Part shown: in pieces, positions 33,644 through 46,670 of the stretch
Position numbering within the stretch: the stretch's first letter is position 1
How the letters are laid out: every line of letters starts with the position of its first letter
NCBI GenBank assembly: GCA_003254925.1
Contig: QANZ01033928.1
Span: 1-64,000, forward strand
Source: Chamaecrista fasciculata
Taxonomy: Eukaryota; Streptophyta; Magnoliopsida; Fabales; Fabaceae
Direction: 5' to 3'
DNA: 64,000 bases
Notes under the pieces: generated by a model
Databases searched by the model: none
What the model was told of the DNA's origin: nothing
The model's input: only the letters and a program-made list of their open reading frames with translations
Program-made: the position numbers and the translations under genes

Positions 33644-36600
33644 ATGATTCCTTGGGGTGGAATCAGTTGTTGTCTGAGTGCAGCTGCTCTTTACCTTCTT
33701 GGGAGAAGTAGTGGCAGGCAAGTGATCTGCTGTCTTTATTCCATTATGAAAGTTAAGCTATGAATTATCACTAATATGTATAATCCTTATATAACAAGGG
33801 AAGTTATTTTTTTGTGGTATAGGGATGCCGAAATTCTTAAATCCGTGACTCGGGTCAATCAGTTAAAGGAACTAGGTATGTTTCATTTTCCCGGAACTGA
33901 GAGTCACGTTCTGGCTAGATATTGTTCTTTCAATGCTTCCCGAAAATACTGGGACTCTGCAATGCTTGTGGAAGTTTATATATATCATACTGTTCTTAGC
34001 CTCAGATCTTAAGACGGCTAGTACTGGTCAGCATTTGTATTGCTTGTAGATGTACTCATTTTATTTGCTGATTTCATGACTAGTGGCCTATAGCTATCTC
34101 AAAGAAATTGATTTTTTCTAACCAATGGCATTGTTTCAGTGAGCTTTTTTTTGTTATTTACTTTAAAGAATTCTACTGAAGCGGGTTGCTGAAAGTACAA
34201 TGCAGAGATTAACTTGTTCAATGTACAACAATCACAGTGTCCCTTTCCCTCTAGCATCCCTACTCACTTATTAGTTATTATGCAGGCCACATACTTCTAT
34301 CATTTCAGTTGGTATAAATTGTCATATCGGTAGTATTTTTCCCAAGTTTTGTTTGTTTTTTAATATTAGCTTCTAGTATCTAAATTTTGGTGGCATCTGG
34401 TTGGAAAATGCTACCTAACCCCAAGTGCATTGCTTGTTGATAACTGATCATTATGGCATATTCACCTCCTTACTGGACTATAAATTGTAAGATCAATTTT
34501 TGACATCCTTTTGGTAATAAGTCCACATAAACCTTGTGCCCATGAGACATTATGTATATGATAGTAGCCTCTTTACATGTATACCTATCAGTATTCTTAC
34601 TATGAAAACTGCATTTTCTTGGTGCAAACTGCAAAAAAAAAAAAATGATGTTTTGATTTAGATGAAATAACTATTTTATCATTGTGAATAATGATGCAAT
34701 CTGAGCAGTTGTGGTTCTTAATCATATTTTTGCATTTCTTTGCTTTTCAGCACAACTGTTAGATGCTGACATATTACCTTTGGTTGTTGCAATTTCTGGA
34801 AGAGTTGGCTCTGAAACTCCTGTTAACTGTGAATTCAGTGGTTTGAGGGGTGTAATAGTTGAAGAAACGGTACATGAATAGCCCGTTCTACTGAGCACAA
34901 ATAATTATTTGTCTCTGAGGTTATTATATATTTTTCAATTGATATTTAACGTGGTTTATGCTTTTCTCTCTAGGCAGAGCAACATTTTCTTAAACACAAT
35001 GATGCCGGTTCATGGATCCAAGATTCTGCTTTGATGCTGTCCATGAGTAAAGAGGTTCCTTGGTATCTGGTATGGAGTTGTCTCTCTTTTTCTAGTGGAT
35101 TATTGTTATTATTTTCTTTGAAAACTTACCAGTTAAGTTTATTGAATGATCATCCCCCTTCCCTGGCCCAAATATTAAGCCCAAAATAGTTTGATAGAAT
35201 GCACATTCTGTTAGTGAAAACCAAATTCACTTGAAGCAAATAGTTCGGCAATAGAAATATCACAGTTTCATTTTTGTGTGTTAGGATGATGGAACTAGTC
35301 GTGTTCATGTGGTTGGAGCTCGGGGTGCCACAGGATTTGTGTTGCCTGTTGGAAGTGAAGCATTTGAAGAGTCAGGTCGATCACTTGTACGTGGAACATT
35401 AGATTATCTCCAAGGTCTCAAGGTGGGGACTGTTAGGAATTCTTTATATTTGAGTATTTAACAACCCCCCTTCTTCTGAGGCCCCCCATCCCCCAAGAAT
35501 AAGTTGAGAATGAAGGAGATCTCCCAAGCATTTTTATATTGACATAATTGAAACCTCTTTTTTAGATGCTCGGAGTCAAGAGAATTGAGCGGGTACTCCC
35601 CATTGGCACGTCCTTGACAGTTGTTGGCGAGGTATGTGGAGAGCTGCAGTTATAGTTGAATGCACTACAAATGATATTAAAATAAATAATAGTCTGCTCT
35701 TACAGTAGAGAAGGGGATTGCTGTCTGTAGTTTTATAAAAGATCTTCCTATGTTCAAACTATGATGACCTCTAGTGGTGTTAGTATCTTTTAAACATTTA
35801 ATAATTCATAATTTGTTTTGCAATTACTGCTAAACTGCGTGAACAGGCTGCTAAAGATGACATTGGAACCATTCGAATTCAGCGCCCCCACAAAGGGCCA
35901 TTTTATGTCTCACCCAAAACAATTGATCAGCTCATTGCAAATCTTGGGAAATGGGCAAGGTGGTATAAGTATGCTTCTGTGGGCTTGACAGTTTTTGGTG
36001 CCTATCTAATAGCTAAGCATGCCATTCAGTACATCTTGGAAAGACGTCGACGTGGTGAACTACAAAAAAGGTAAACACTGCTGATTATCCTTCTCATTAG
36101 CATTGAAAATCTGAATACCATTGAAAGCAATCGAATTAGGGAAAAAAGACTAATACAATTTGACATTTTGAGCAAGAGCCTACCTCTTAAACTTAAGTGG
36201 ACATGTTTTCATTTTGCTGTATAATTGAAGTTATTCAACTTCATTACCATGCATCTCTTTGTCTTATAATTAATCAATCTGAACACAGTCCTAACTTTCT
36301 GTTTATGCAGGGTTCTTGCTGCTGCTGCTAAGAGATCAGGACAAGATAATGAAGGTACATTGCCAAGAAACTATGTTACTTAATTTTGCGATGGCTGTTT
36401 TGATAGCTACTCAAAATTTTTGACTTTTTATTAGGTGAAAAGGCTGACCACTTATTGGATGGTGCAAAGAGAGATAGTGCAATGCCAGATTTGTGTGTGA
36501 TATGCCTTGAACAGGAGTATAATGCTGTTTTTGTTCCGTAAGCTCCTAATCTTTTCCTCTTTCGTGCTTGACTCGATTTTGTAATCTTTCAAATGTTTCT

Positions 36601-37389
36601 CTGTAGACTATGACATGCAATCCATTCTTTTGCATATCCAAATATCTTCATCATGCTAGGATGATCTCTATTCAAATGTCATGTTTCCTTTGTCATGTCA
36701 GTAGCTAGTTAGTTTAGTGTTACGGATGTGCACCCTTGACCTTGAATTATGGCCTGATTGGATTCGTTTGAAATCAATGGATTATATATTTAACCATGAT
36801 TTCGTCTTTAATTGAGGTGCCACACAATATCTAGCTGTTATGCGGTTCCATAAAATGGTGCCTTAAACTATTCACTTGCATCTCAATCCCTTGTGGATCA
36901 TGAAATAAAATCCCAAATTACAGCTTTTTGGTGACTTCACTTAAATTCAATGTGTTAGGAATTGTCATTATTCTTTTGGGTCCTTTTCTTCAATAATTTG
37001 AATGAATTAGTTCTATCAGAGTTGCTAATTTTTTGGGTGATTATTAATCGTGATGAAAAAAAAGGATACATGTCCACCCTAAGTCCCCAAGCTCTGCAAA
37101 ACAGCAAATAATACAGTTAATATGTCTGTTGGGCAAAGATAAGTATGTTTACCTTAGTTTTTTTACCTGTACATATCACTGCTATAAGCCTCCTGAACTG
37201 AGTTGTTGAAAGCCTCTAAAGTAGAGTGGCCTATTTAGTTTAACATGTTACTTTCAAAGCTCCTAAAGTCTATGATATAATTTCAGGTGTGGTCATATGT
37301 GCTGCTGTACAACTTGCTCTTCACACTTAACCAACTGCCCTCTATGCCGGCGGCGGATAGAGCAGGTAGTCAGAACTTTTCGTCATTGA
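33644..37389 (+). CDS. SP1: SP1-type RING E3 ligase of the chloroplast outer envelope (10 exons)
   Basis: The spliced frame is 339 residues (343 in Arabidopsis SP1 as I recall). Exons: 33644-33717, 33823-33875, 34751-34869, 34974-35069, 35285-35422, 35566-35631, 35847-36070, 36311-36354, 36435-36537, 37287-37389. It has an N-terminal membrane segment (about 2-20), a BAM/GIDE-type domain facing the intermembrane space (about 40-200), a second membrane segment at about 223-245 (ASVGLTVFGAYLIAKHAI), and a C-terminal RING starting at Cys292 and Cys295 and ending at Cys323 and Cys326. SP1 ubiquitinates TOC import components. Intron 1 begins GCAAGT after AG, so a GC-AG intron is needed to keep frame; the other nine donors are GT. 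An in-frame ATG also exists at 33638 (MKMIPWGG); 33644 matches the family start. Confidence 0.95.
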
Positions 37390-39346
37390 ACATAATGGAG
37401 CCCAAAGTAGATGAACCCATGTGAAAGGCTGAGTCATCCCTTCAGAATCCAAGTAACAATTGGGTCCATGGTGATGATATATAGTTTCTGTTGTTCCTCT
37501 CCAGCCAATATCACAGGATGTCTGAGAAAATCTGAAATATACGTGAAAAAGACAATTCTTTTTTATCAATGATTGATGCTTTGGCTTCTCAAAATGTAAA
37601 TATATTTACAATCGCTCAAGTTGTTTGCTACTGTAATTTGCTCTAAATTGCTGTTTTTACAGTATCAGGAGCACATCATCACGTACTATCCACATCCACA
37701 TTTTTAATATAGAAATGGATCTGATTTTGAAATAGTGTGTATTATCACCATTACATCAGTAAATTTCTTGGGAAGCGGCATCTCGACATGCTTTGATATT
37801 GATAATTTTGGTAGTGGAGTGCCTCGTATGTCATTGTCATTGTAATTTGGTCAAGTATGAAAGTGTTTTTATGATGTTAATCCATTTGGGCGACCAAAAC
37901 TCGATTCAACCTGACCCAATCTAAAGAGTCTTCAGAATTGGGCTTTACCATTTTAGTCTTTAGAATTTGACCAAATTGTGTAATGATGCAGCTGGTTATC
38001 AGTTGGCACATATCCCTTTCTTTTGTGACAAGCAGTCCTCGTTCAAAAAAAAAAAAAAAAAANAAAAAAAAAAAAAAAAAAAAGACAAGCAGTCTCACAA
38101 GCTGAGATATTCAAGTGGAACAATATGAGCATGAAACAGCATAACAGGGAATCTTTGAATAGAAATAAGTAAACCAAAAAACGAAACAATGCTCATGTTT
38201 ATAGGAGTGCCTGGTTTTCTAGAAATCCGATTTTTCCTCGATTCTTTTCTTGTTGGAATTGACAAATTTCTTTCTTCAAATTACACTGGCCCAACCCAAT
38301 CAAACCATAGGATCATATTGTGTCTAGAGCATATTCCATGTCCTCCCAGAAAAAAAAGCTAATCTTTCCTTTCTGTGCAATTTCAAGTGATATTAGAACA
38401 CCCAAACTTGAGAGTGTGAACCGTCCAAATCCTGTCAAAATCCAATGGTATTCCACATTATTGTTTAGTATTTCTTTTTCTTTTTCGAGGTTGATTTTGC
38501 TTTTGGAGTTTGGCATGGCTATATAAGAAAATAATAAATTTGTCTTTTCTTCTGATCCTGCGCCATAAACATCTTGGAATCCCACAATCAGATTCGTTAA
38601 AAATATGCAAACGCGACCTTTAACTTAATACGAAACGTGTATCATGAACATGATATTCGTGAGATCTGGATATTATATTAAAGAAGTTACTATATCAAGT
38701 GAAACCAGAAACGAAGAAACATTCATTAGTAACATTCGGTAGCAGGGGATTCTTTAACCTCTTTTTATTTGCTTCCTTGCATACGGTAAGAGTAAATTCA
38801 ATGATTTGTGACTCTATATATCTTCATCCAGAAAGCTAATTATTCTAACCTTGACCTATGAGCAGTGGAAACGTGTTGCTTACGTTGAAAACTCGCTCGC
38901 AATATTTAGTTTTCTATATTTCTTCAGTTCTACGAGACTTGCATGAATCCGATACCCCCTCTAAAAACCACCCCATCCCAAATAGTGCCTCTTGTATTAT
39001 TATTTTTTTCCTTTCTTAAGCCAAAAAAAGCTTGAAACATACAGGTAGACAAATAGAAAAGTCCATTACCTGCATAATATATATAGCTGTACTCGTTAGT
39101 TTGGAACCTAAGCGTAGAAAATAGAGGGACAAGCAAAGTGGGAATTGATCCCTCCCTATCACATCCATGGAAAAACAAATGGGTAAAGCCGTAAAGCTAT
39201 CATTTTAGTCGCTCTTGGGAATCTCTACAATCACAATATGTTCCCACAAGGATCAAATTTCAAAACCAGATAAGTTTTTTTTCTTTTTCCCTTTTCCCTA
39301 ATCTCCCTTATCTTTCCATCTTTCTCTTTCACCTTGGGATAAACCC
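37390..39346. other. SP1 3' region and spacer
   Basis: AT-rich DNA with short chance frames. A poly(A) micro-insertion lies at 38038-38083. No other gene is seen. Confidence 0.5.
38038..38083 (+). mobile_element. Poly(A) micro-insertion with 11-bp target duplication
   Basis: An A tract of about 39 bases (with one N at 38063) preceded by CTCGTTC is flanked by identical 11-bp repeats GACAAGCAGTC (38027-38037 and 38084-38094). It looks like an extremely 5'-truncated retroposon: hardly more than a tail plus the target duplication. The true A length is uncertain because of the N. Confidence 0.7.
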
Positions 39347-39355
39347 TATATAATA
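39347..39355 (+). promoter_or_regulatory. TATA box of the small gene at 39472
   Basis: TATATAATA, 117 bp before the ATG, followed by a CT-rich leader with TTCTTCTTCT words. Position and context fit a plant core promoter. Confidence 0.6.
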
Positions 39356-39471
39356 CCCAACAAGCTTCTTCTGAGTTGCAGTAGCACTTAACCCATAATC
39401 TTCTTCTTCTCCTTCTGATTAAGTACTATTGCATCATATCCTAATTCCTATATTTCCCTTCCTTCTCCAAC

Positions 39472-40053
39472 ATGGAAAACAACAAGTATAATTCAAACAA
39501 CTCATCTAGGTGCAGGAAATTCCGTCAAGCACTTGCAAACAGCCCTGCTGGGAGAGCTATTAGTCGCATGTCACACTATCATCATCAAGAATCTTCAAGG
39601 CCTTCTTCAGATTCCCCTTTGCCTCAACATGTCAAAGGTAACAACTTTAGTAATGAAGAAGCACATGGACCAATTCCCATCAAGTTCGATTACTCTCAAC
39701 CTCCACAGTATGCTAATGCTTCTTCTCTGAACCCAAATCGTCATGAAGACAAAGGGAAAAAACTGAAGGCGCAGGATTTTGATGATCAGCAATATGAGAA
39801 GAAAGACGCGAATTATATATTCAGTGAGTACATTAAAAGGGCTCGAGAAAAACTACGGACTGTGTCAAATATTGGGAAAGGGCAGAGCAAGCCTGCATCG
39901 GAGGAGACTTATTATAATTATGGTAATAATTTTCATGAAATGAAGAAGAAGGATGACCACAGGGATCAGATTTCTGATTTTATTCACCTTGCTAAGAAGA
40001 AGATAAGAACTACTTCTAGCGTTGGGAAAACTAGTTCCTTGAAGAGGGGTTAA
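39472..40053 (+). CDS. Uncharacterised basic protein with two repeated motifs
   Basis: An intronless 193-residue frame with its own TATA box and CT-rich leader; TAA at 40051-40053. It is rich in Ser, Asn, Lys and His, with no signal peptide or membrane segment. Two related blocks are visible: FSEYIKRAREKLRTVSNIGK (about 117-136) and ISDFIHLAKKKIRTTSSVGK (about 167-186). They share the pattern F/I-S-x-[YF]-I-x-x-A-[RK]-x-K-[IL]-R-T-x-S-x-[VI]-G-K. The N-terminus has RKFRQALANSPAGRAISRM, also basic. I do not recognise a named family; I believe similar short plant-only proteins exist but cannot name one. A nuclear or membrane-peripheral basic protein is possible; no function is assigned. Confidence 0.75.
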   Translation: MENNKYNSNNSSRCRKFRQALANSPAGRAISRMSHYHHQESSRPSSDSPLPQHVKGNNFSNEEAHGPIPIKFDYSQPPQYANASSLNPNRHEDKGKKLKAQDFDDQQYEKKDANYIFSEYIKRAREKLRTVSNIGKGQSKPASEETYYNYGNNFHEMKKKDDHRDQISDFIHLAKKKIRTTSSVGKTSSLKRG

Positions 40054-42044
40054 TATAAGTAAGTTGGTATTTGGTAATGTGGGTTTGTGCATCTATCTTC
40101 GTTATTGGGTGGCAAAAATAAGACCCTATGTTACGTACTAGGGTGAGTGAGGGGAGCAGATTGATGCTGATCTTTGTTGTTTACTTTATTTTTCTCTGCA
40201 TTTCTATTTGATCAAACTGTGAGGTTTGATCTTCACTGAATTTAATGATTGTAAAAAGAAGAATGATTTCGTATTGTACTAAACATTTGTTCAACAATTG
40301 TTGCTTCATCCGCTTATTTACCACTCATGGGTTTCATTCCTTTGAATCTTTTCTTTCTGAATAATGTATGAGACTCTGGTTACCAATATTGATCAAGTGT
40401 GAATGTGTAATCGTGGTTGGCTTTGTAAATTCTGAATGCCACTCGTACCTTTTATGCATTGTGTTGATAGATTGATAAATTCTTCTACATTGTTGGCTTT
40501 CGCTGGTTTTGATTTTTCCAAAGATGTGCATTGTAATTTCATGAGCGATATTTATATATGAGCTTGCTAGATTGAGTTTTTTTTTTCCTCTCACAATAGG
40601 TTCTTTAGAAAGTCATTCCTAATATTGACATTGAAAATGATGCTTTAAAAGCCACCTGCAACCATGCATGTAATTTTTTTTTTTTAAAAAAAAGGAAATC
40701 TTTACTCCCTAAATAATAACCTAACTACAATATCGCTACATAAATTTTAAAACACAGTACTAAAATTTACTTAAACTATCGCAAGAAATAAAAAAAAAAA
40801 AGTAATAAACTTTAAGGATTAATAGTCATGTAATGCATTGGAATTTTCGAAGTGAACTTATGTTAATCTATTGATAAAAAAAATTATAACTTTATAGACT
40901 ACAATTTTTTTGTTTCAATAATGACATGAAAAATTATTAAAATGAAACATACTAAAAAAAACTAACTTGATTTTAATGAAATTAATAAATCTCGATGAGG
41001 CAACGCTCGATTATCTCAAAGGCAATCGTCATGCTTTATTGAATAAGAATTAAGGATGATCATGGATAGAGTATTATGATACTCGAACCTGACCCGTATA
41101 TGAGCAAGTATCAAAATCAATCTCTAAACTCATACCCGTTGGGTAGTCTAATCCTTATACCTAGACCCGGACTCAAATTTTTTTTTAAAAAAAATATTTT
41201 TTGTTAATGTAAAATTTATATTCATCCAACTTTTTACATCTATAACTACTAAAAAAAAATCATAAATATGAATGTCTTAATAAAATATTTCAATATTTAT
41301 AAAACTTTAATATTTTTTCAATAAAAAATATTAAAGTATTATATTTTTTATGTATAAAAATATATTTATTATTATTAATGGATATATAGGTAGGGTATCA
41401 CCATACCCGAATTCAAACCCATTAAGAATAGGTCCAGAGACCTATATTCATAGAATAAATTTCAACGTTCCCACTCCATTCATCAAGGACGGTTATAATG
41501 AACTTCATCAGTTAGAGTTTCGTATTATAAACATCTCTTCTTAGCCTATAAAACGTACATTCTTTCACTCTCAGATTCATTTGCACTATATATGCTCTTT
41601 AATTTCACCCAATATTAACTTGAACGTCAGTGAAACATCATCATCATCAATTACGATTGTAAAAATAAAATATAATTATTTTATATGTAATCATTATTTT
41701 GTCATAATAACACGATCCATATGAGTCCATGAAATCATAACTCATTGTTGCTATAGATATCATAAACTATGCATCACTATTAAAACTATCATTCGAATTC
41801 AGATCATCTTAGTATTTTCATGGTACATTATATTTTCGTACTTTTTACATAAAAAAAATCATATTTTTGCACAAAAATAGTATTTTACCAAAATGCTTAC
41901 AATGTACGAAGATTTTCATAATTTTTGTAGAAATCACAACTTAAAGAAAACGGCTACAATGTCAACTGAATCAAATATTGAGTCCAACAAATGGCATTGG
42001 CAGGCCTATACCAAGTCCTCCTACTCTTTTTTTTTTTTTTTTTT
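40054..42044. other. AT-rich spacer up to the assembly gap
   Basis: The 3' UTR of the preceding gene is followed by A/T-rich sequence. A repeated TACCCG/CCCGTT-containing stretch at about 41080-41420 may be a decayed hAT-like element, since ATACCC words occur in both orientations. It has no assignable boundaries. Confidence 0.4.
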
Positions 42045-42949
42045 NNNNNNNNNNNNNNNNNNNNNNNNNNNNNNNNNNNNNNNNNNNNNNNNNNNNNNNN
42101 NNNNNNNNNNNNNNNNNNNNNNNNNNNNNNNNNNNNNNNNNNNNNNNNNNNNNNNNNNNNNNNNNNNNNNNNNNNNNNNNNNNNNNNNNNNNNNNNNNNN
42201 NNNNNNNNNNNNNNNNNNNNNNNNNNNNNNNNNNNNNNNNNNNNNNNNNNNNNNNNNNNNNNNNNNNNNNNNNNNNNNNNNNNNNNNNNNNNNNNNNNNN
42301 NNNNNNNNNNNNNNNNNNNNNNNNNNNNNNNNNNNNNNNNNNNNNNNNNNNNNNNNNNNNNNNNNNNNNNNNNNNNNNNNNNNNNNNNNNNNNNNNNNNN
42401 NNNNNNNNNNNNNNNNNNNNNNNNNNNNNNNNNNNNNNNNNNNNNNNNNNNNNNNNNNNNNNNNNNNNNNNNNNNNNNNNNNNNNNNNNNNNNNNNNNNN
42501 NNNNNNNNNNNNNNNNNNNNNNNNNNNNNNNNNNNNNNNNNNNNNNNNNNNNNNNNNNNNNNNNNNNNNNNNNNNNNNNNNNNNNNNNNNNNNNNNNNNN
42601 NNNNNNNNNNNNNNNNNNNNNNNNNNNNNNNNNNNNNNNNNNNNNNNNNNNNNNNNNNNNNNNNNNNNNNNNNNNNNNNNNNNNNNNNNNNNNNNNNNNN
42701 NNNNNNNNNNNNNNNNNNNNNNNNNNNNNNNNNNNNNNNNNNNNNNNNNNNNNNNNNNNNNNNNNNNNNNNNNNNNNNNNNNNNNNNNNNNNNNNNNNNN
42801 NNNNNNNNNNNNNNNNNNNNNNNNNNNNNNNNNNNNNNNNNNNNNNNNNNNNNNNNNNNNNNNNNNNNNNNNNNNNNNNNNNNNNNNNNNNNNNNNNNNN
42901 NNNNNNNNNNNNNNNNNNNNNNNNNNNNNNNNNNNNNNNNNNNNNNNNN
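42045..42949. other. Assembly gap (905 N)
   Basis: Undetermined sequence flanked by a T homopolymer on the left and a (TA)n run on the right. Open frames reported across it have no meaning. Confidence 0.99.
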
Positions 42950-42982
<33 letters not shown>

Positions 42983-45900
42983 CCCTTTACATCACTCCAC
43001 CCCCCTTTTTTTTGGTAGTTACAAAGAGGCTCACTCCACCCCTTTAGAACCTACCATATGCATACTTATACTTTCTTAATATTATCTCTAAGTATATAAA
43101 TTAATAATTTACACAGTTCAACGCTGAACACTTTCAGATTTTATTTTAATATATTTTTAAAATTTAAAATATACTAAAATTAAAGAATATGTTCATATAA
43201 ATATCTAATTATACAAACACGTAATATTATTTTTCAAAAAAAATTGGATGATCAAAATATTCAAAATCAATATAAGTCTCCTAAGATTTTATCATGCATA
43301 TTGAGTCAAATATCAACACGTTTAAGGATGAGTGAAGAGTTATCATACTCATACGATCGTACACATAATAGTAAATAATTATTTTTATTATATATAAATA
43401 TAATATTTTTTAAATTTTTGATTTGATATTATAAATAATTGTAAGTATAACATGTTAAATACCTAATTTCATATTTATAATTTATTAATTTTTTTCTATT
43501 TTGGTAGTATTATAGATGTTAAAAAAAATTGATGAATTGGCATATAATTAATTTGCTTCATGGAGAGAGAAAGTAAAGAAGGGTGTAGTTATATATATAA
43601 TTGACTTTCGATATCGTTAATGCAAGTAGTTCCCGTTTTAATTAATTTGAATGTGCATCATGCAGTTAAAGGAAAAAAAATGTTGAAAAACAATGTATGT
43701 TGCAGCAAAGTTTGCCACTTGATGCACGAAAGGTTGTGGTGGAATGAATAATAAGGCATCGTATCGTTTCGTCCACTTGTAGTGTTCATCACAAAAAGGG
43801 TGGAGGATCGCTACTACTTGATTTGGATGGTCCATCCAGAATTTTCAATAAAAAGTCGTATCGCTTAATTACCTACATAATCTACTTATTTTAACCATTA
43901 GTTTGTTCTCCATTTTAACACCAATATCTCATGATGATCTGGTATATGGATATATCACATTAATTACTTTGAATAAATAAACACCAATTATTTGGGCTGC
44001 CTACTTGATTCTGTGTTTATATGTATGTGGCAAAGTTCCCAAAGAAGTTGGCCTAGCTAAGCATATTTTAAAAGTGAGTGGGTGCTTGGAGGAGATCAAA
44101 AGATATTGTAAAATTGGCAAATGCCTTCTTTGTAAGGTTCTATTGGGGGATTTAGGTAACAAATCAAAGCCATATATATACTTTTTTAGTAATAAGTAAA
44201 GATTCCATCTATATATCTTTTTAACAAAAACGGATATGTATGACCGTAGTATGAGTTTGTTTTTTAATTAATTTCTTCAAGAAAATTAATTGCGAATAGA
44301 TGTTAAATCTAACAAAAAATTGTAACAAAACCATCCATATAGATGTTAAATCTAATTGCGAATTAACTAATGGGGCATAATGGATCCGCGCAAGTATATG
44401 CTTGATCATCATGATGTAGGCTTATGTCACAAATGTATGAATATATATAGTAATGTCTCGGAAAAAACTATATATAAATTAGAATTGAAAATTGACCCCT
44501 TTAGTTAATAGTAATCGATCACTATTACTGGATTATGTGGTTTCGATCATGGGATGATATATGGATGGTGGTCTCCAATCACTCCGATGGAATAAGGCAC
44601 CTTATGGCTAACTTTTAACATGAGCCTCTCATGTGTAGCCCTTGACTTTTCTCTGAATAAAGCAATTGGGGTCATGCCCATTTTGTGAGGATCCTTCTTT
44701 TATATAAACATAAAAGAATATTTATTTGTTAGTTTTTAAAAAAATGATATTATATATGCGCACACATAAAATACCAGCTGAGCTTGGTAAGATTAGCCAT
44801 GAATGGAGCTGTTTATTTATTTTATCTTCTTTCTGCCTGTCACTTGAGAATCTAAATAAAGAGATTCTTATTAATAATCGGTAAGAAGGAATCTGATAAA
44901 GCTTGAAAAGTTGCGGAATGGAAAGCCATAGTTATAAAAAGTGAGCATGCCCGTCTTTTTCATGTATTTTTTTAATAAAATAATAATTTAGTCGTTGCAA
45001 ATTATAAATTTCATATTATAGTCATTGAAATATATAGTTTATAATGAAAGATTGAAATAAAATATTTATTAATATTTTTCATAAATTAAATAGTATATTA
45101 CTTTAATTTTTCAATGGTTAAATAATTTAGAACTAATTAATATAATACAAGATGAATTGTTAGTTTTTTCTTTTTCCAATAAATATTGTTTTCCTTTTCT
45201 TTATTCGCAACTATAGTTACTAAACCTTTTAGATTTTAGAGAGGTTTGTCTTTCAAATATATTACGGAAAGTTTATATTGATCACTATCTTATCCTGTGT
45301 GACTTATTGGTAATGTATATAGGTTATCCGCAAATAATATCAATAACTACAATAATTTCATTATCCAAGAAAATAGTAGAAAAACATTTGTCGTTCCAGC
45401 AATACGAAGCAGTTACCAGTTACATATAATTACCATTTGATTGGTGTAGTGTATAGTGTGCATGTAAACATATCTTAATATTAAGATTTTTTTTAAATAA
45501 TAAAATTACATAACAGGTATTAAAGGCGACAGATCGAAACTCTTTGGTTGGCACAATGGCCAGAAACTTCGAATTCTTTTTTAAGAATACAAACCTAAAT
45601 ATAGGCTGGAAGTTCACCTTGATTATTTGTTCACATTAATTGCATTTAATTTTACCTGCTTTAAGCAAGCAATGGACAAATGGACCCATGTCCCATGGAG
45701 ATATTTTATGATGATAATTTATGATGTCAACCTATGTAAGCTAATTATAACCAATCCTATAGTAGTGTCAAGCTCTGATTAGTTAGGTTGTGCTATGAAA
45801 AACGGACATTAATGGAACGGGGTAGAAACTCATGCTACATGCCGCCTATATATCACATAGCTAGCTAGATCGGCCTAAAGTATGTATAGAATTAGGCACA

Positions 45901-46661
45901 AATCTAAAAGGATTTATTTAAGGAGACATGTTAAAGTTTATTCTAATTGGTTAATAGACCATTTTATATTTTAGAATCTACGAAAATTCATTTAAAAGAT
46001 AATTTTGGAATTTGGAAACTCACTTTGGCCAATCAAAAGAAACCTTAACATGTACCTTTAGGGCACATATTAGAAAGACCCAATCGGTCAATCTAACATA
46101 TCTCTCTCGATGGTATCAAAGATTTAACAAAAACTAACCCAAATCATTATCTGTGCATGGTCAAATTAAAACTCAATCAATGATATGGAGTATCGAAAAA
46201 GGAAAAAAAAAAGAAATAGCGAACAATATGTTGGTTTAATTATATTAGTGAGAGTTGGAGTTGGAGTGAGATGTCGATTAAGGAATACTAGTGGGAGGGC
46301 ATAAAGCAATGGTCCAACCTAAGCCTTTGTGTGAGGAGGCTTTTAATTGACCAAAAATTCCTTTTACTTTAATGCACATACAAGAAAAAGGGAATAAGAC
46401 ACCGAAACTCTTTAGTACAAATCCCTTTTAATTTTTTTTTTGGAATCTTACTATGCGTATGTGTGTGTGGAGCTGAAATCAGCGCAACCGAGCCGAGCCA
46501 AAAGGAAGAGACATGATGAGAGTTTTCAAGCAACGACATTTTGTTGGGAAGACGTTAAAATTAATTTAAAAAATGACCACAATATTAGTATATATAATAG
46601 TAAATAAGATGTAACTTAAATGAGAGATCAGAGTTGTAACTATTCTACTCTCACGCTTTAA
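42950..46661. other. AT-rich spacer
   Basis: Short chance frames only. At 44290-44370 a local duplication repeats ATAGATGTTAAATCTAA next to AATTGCGAAT. A small inverted-repeat element lies at 45921-46057. No gene is supportable. Confidence 0.5.
45921..46057. mobile_element. Small inverted-repeat element with TTA flanks
   Basis: A 137-bp unit starting AGGAGACATGTTAAAGTTT and ending with the near-inverse of it, with TTA on both sides (45918-45920 and 46058-46060). A 3-bp TTA duplication fits a PIF/Harbinger-type MITE, but a match of three A/T bases is weak evidence. Confidence 0.5.
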
Positions 46662-46670
46662 TTTATTATA

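Noticed and set aside
41893-43079. Three open frames of about 350-380 residues
   Set aside because: Nearly all of each is the run of N; only short low-complexity ends are real sequence.
44290-44370. Local repeat of ATAGATGTTAAATCTAA as a possible element boundary
   Set aside because: Too short, with no TIR or clean TSD; probably replication slippage.
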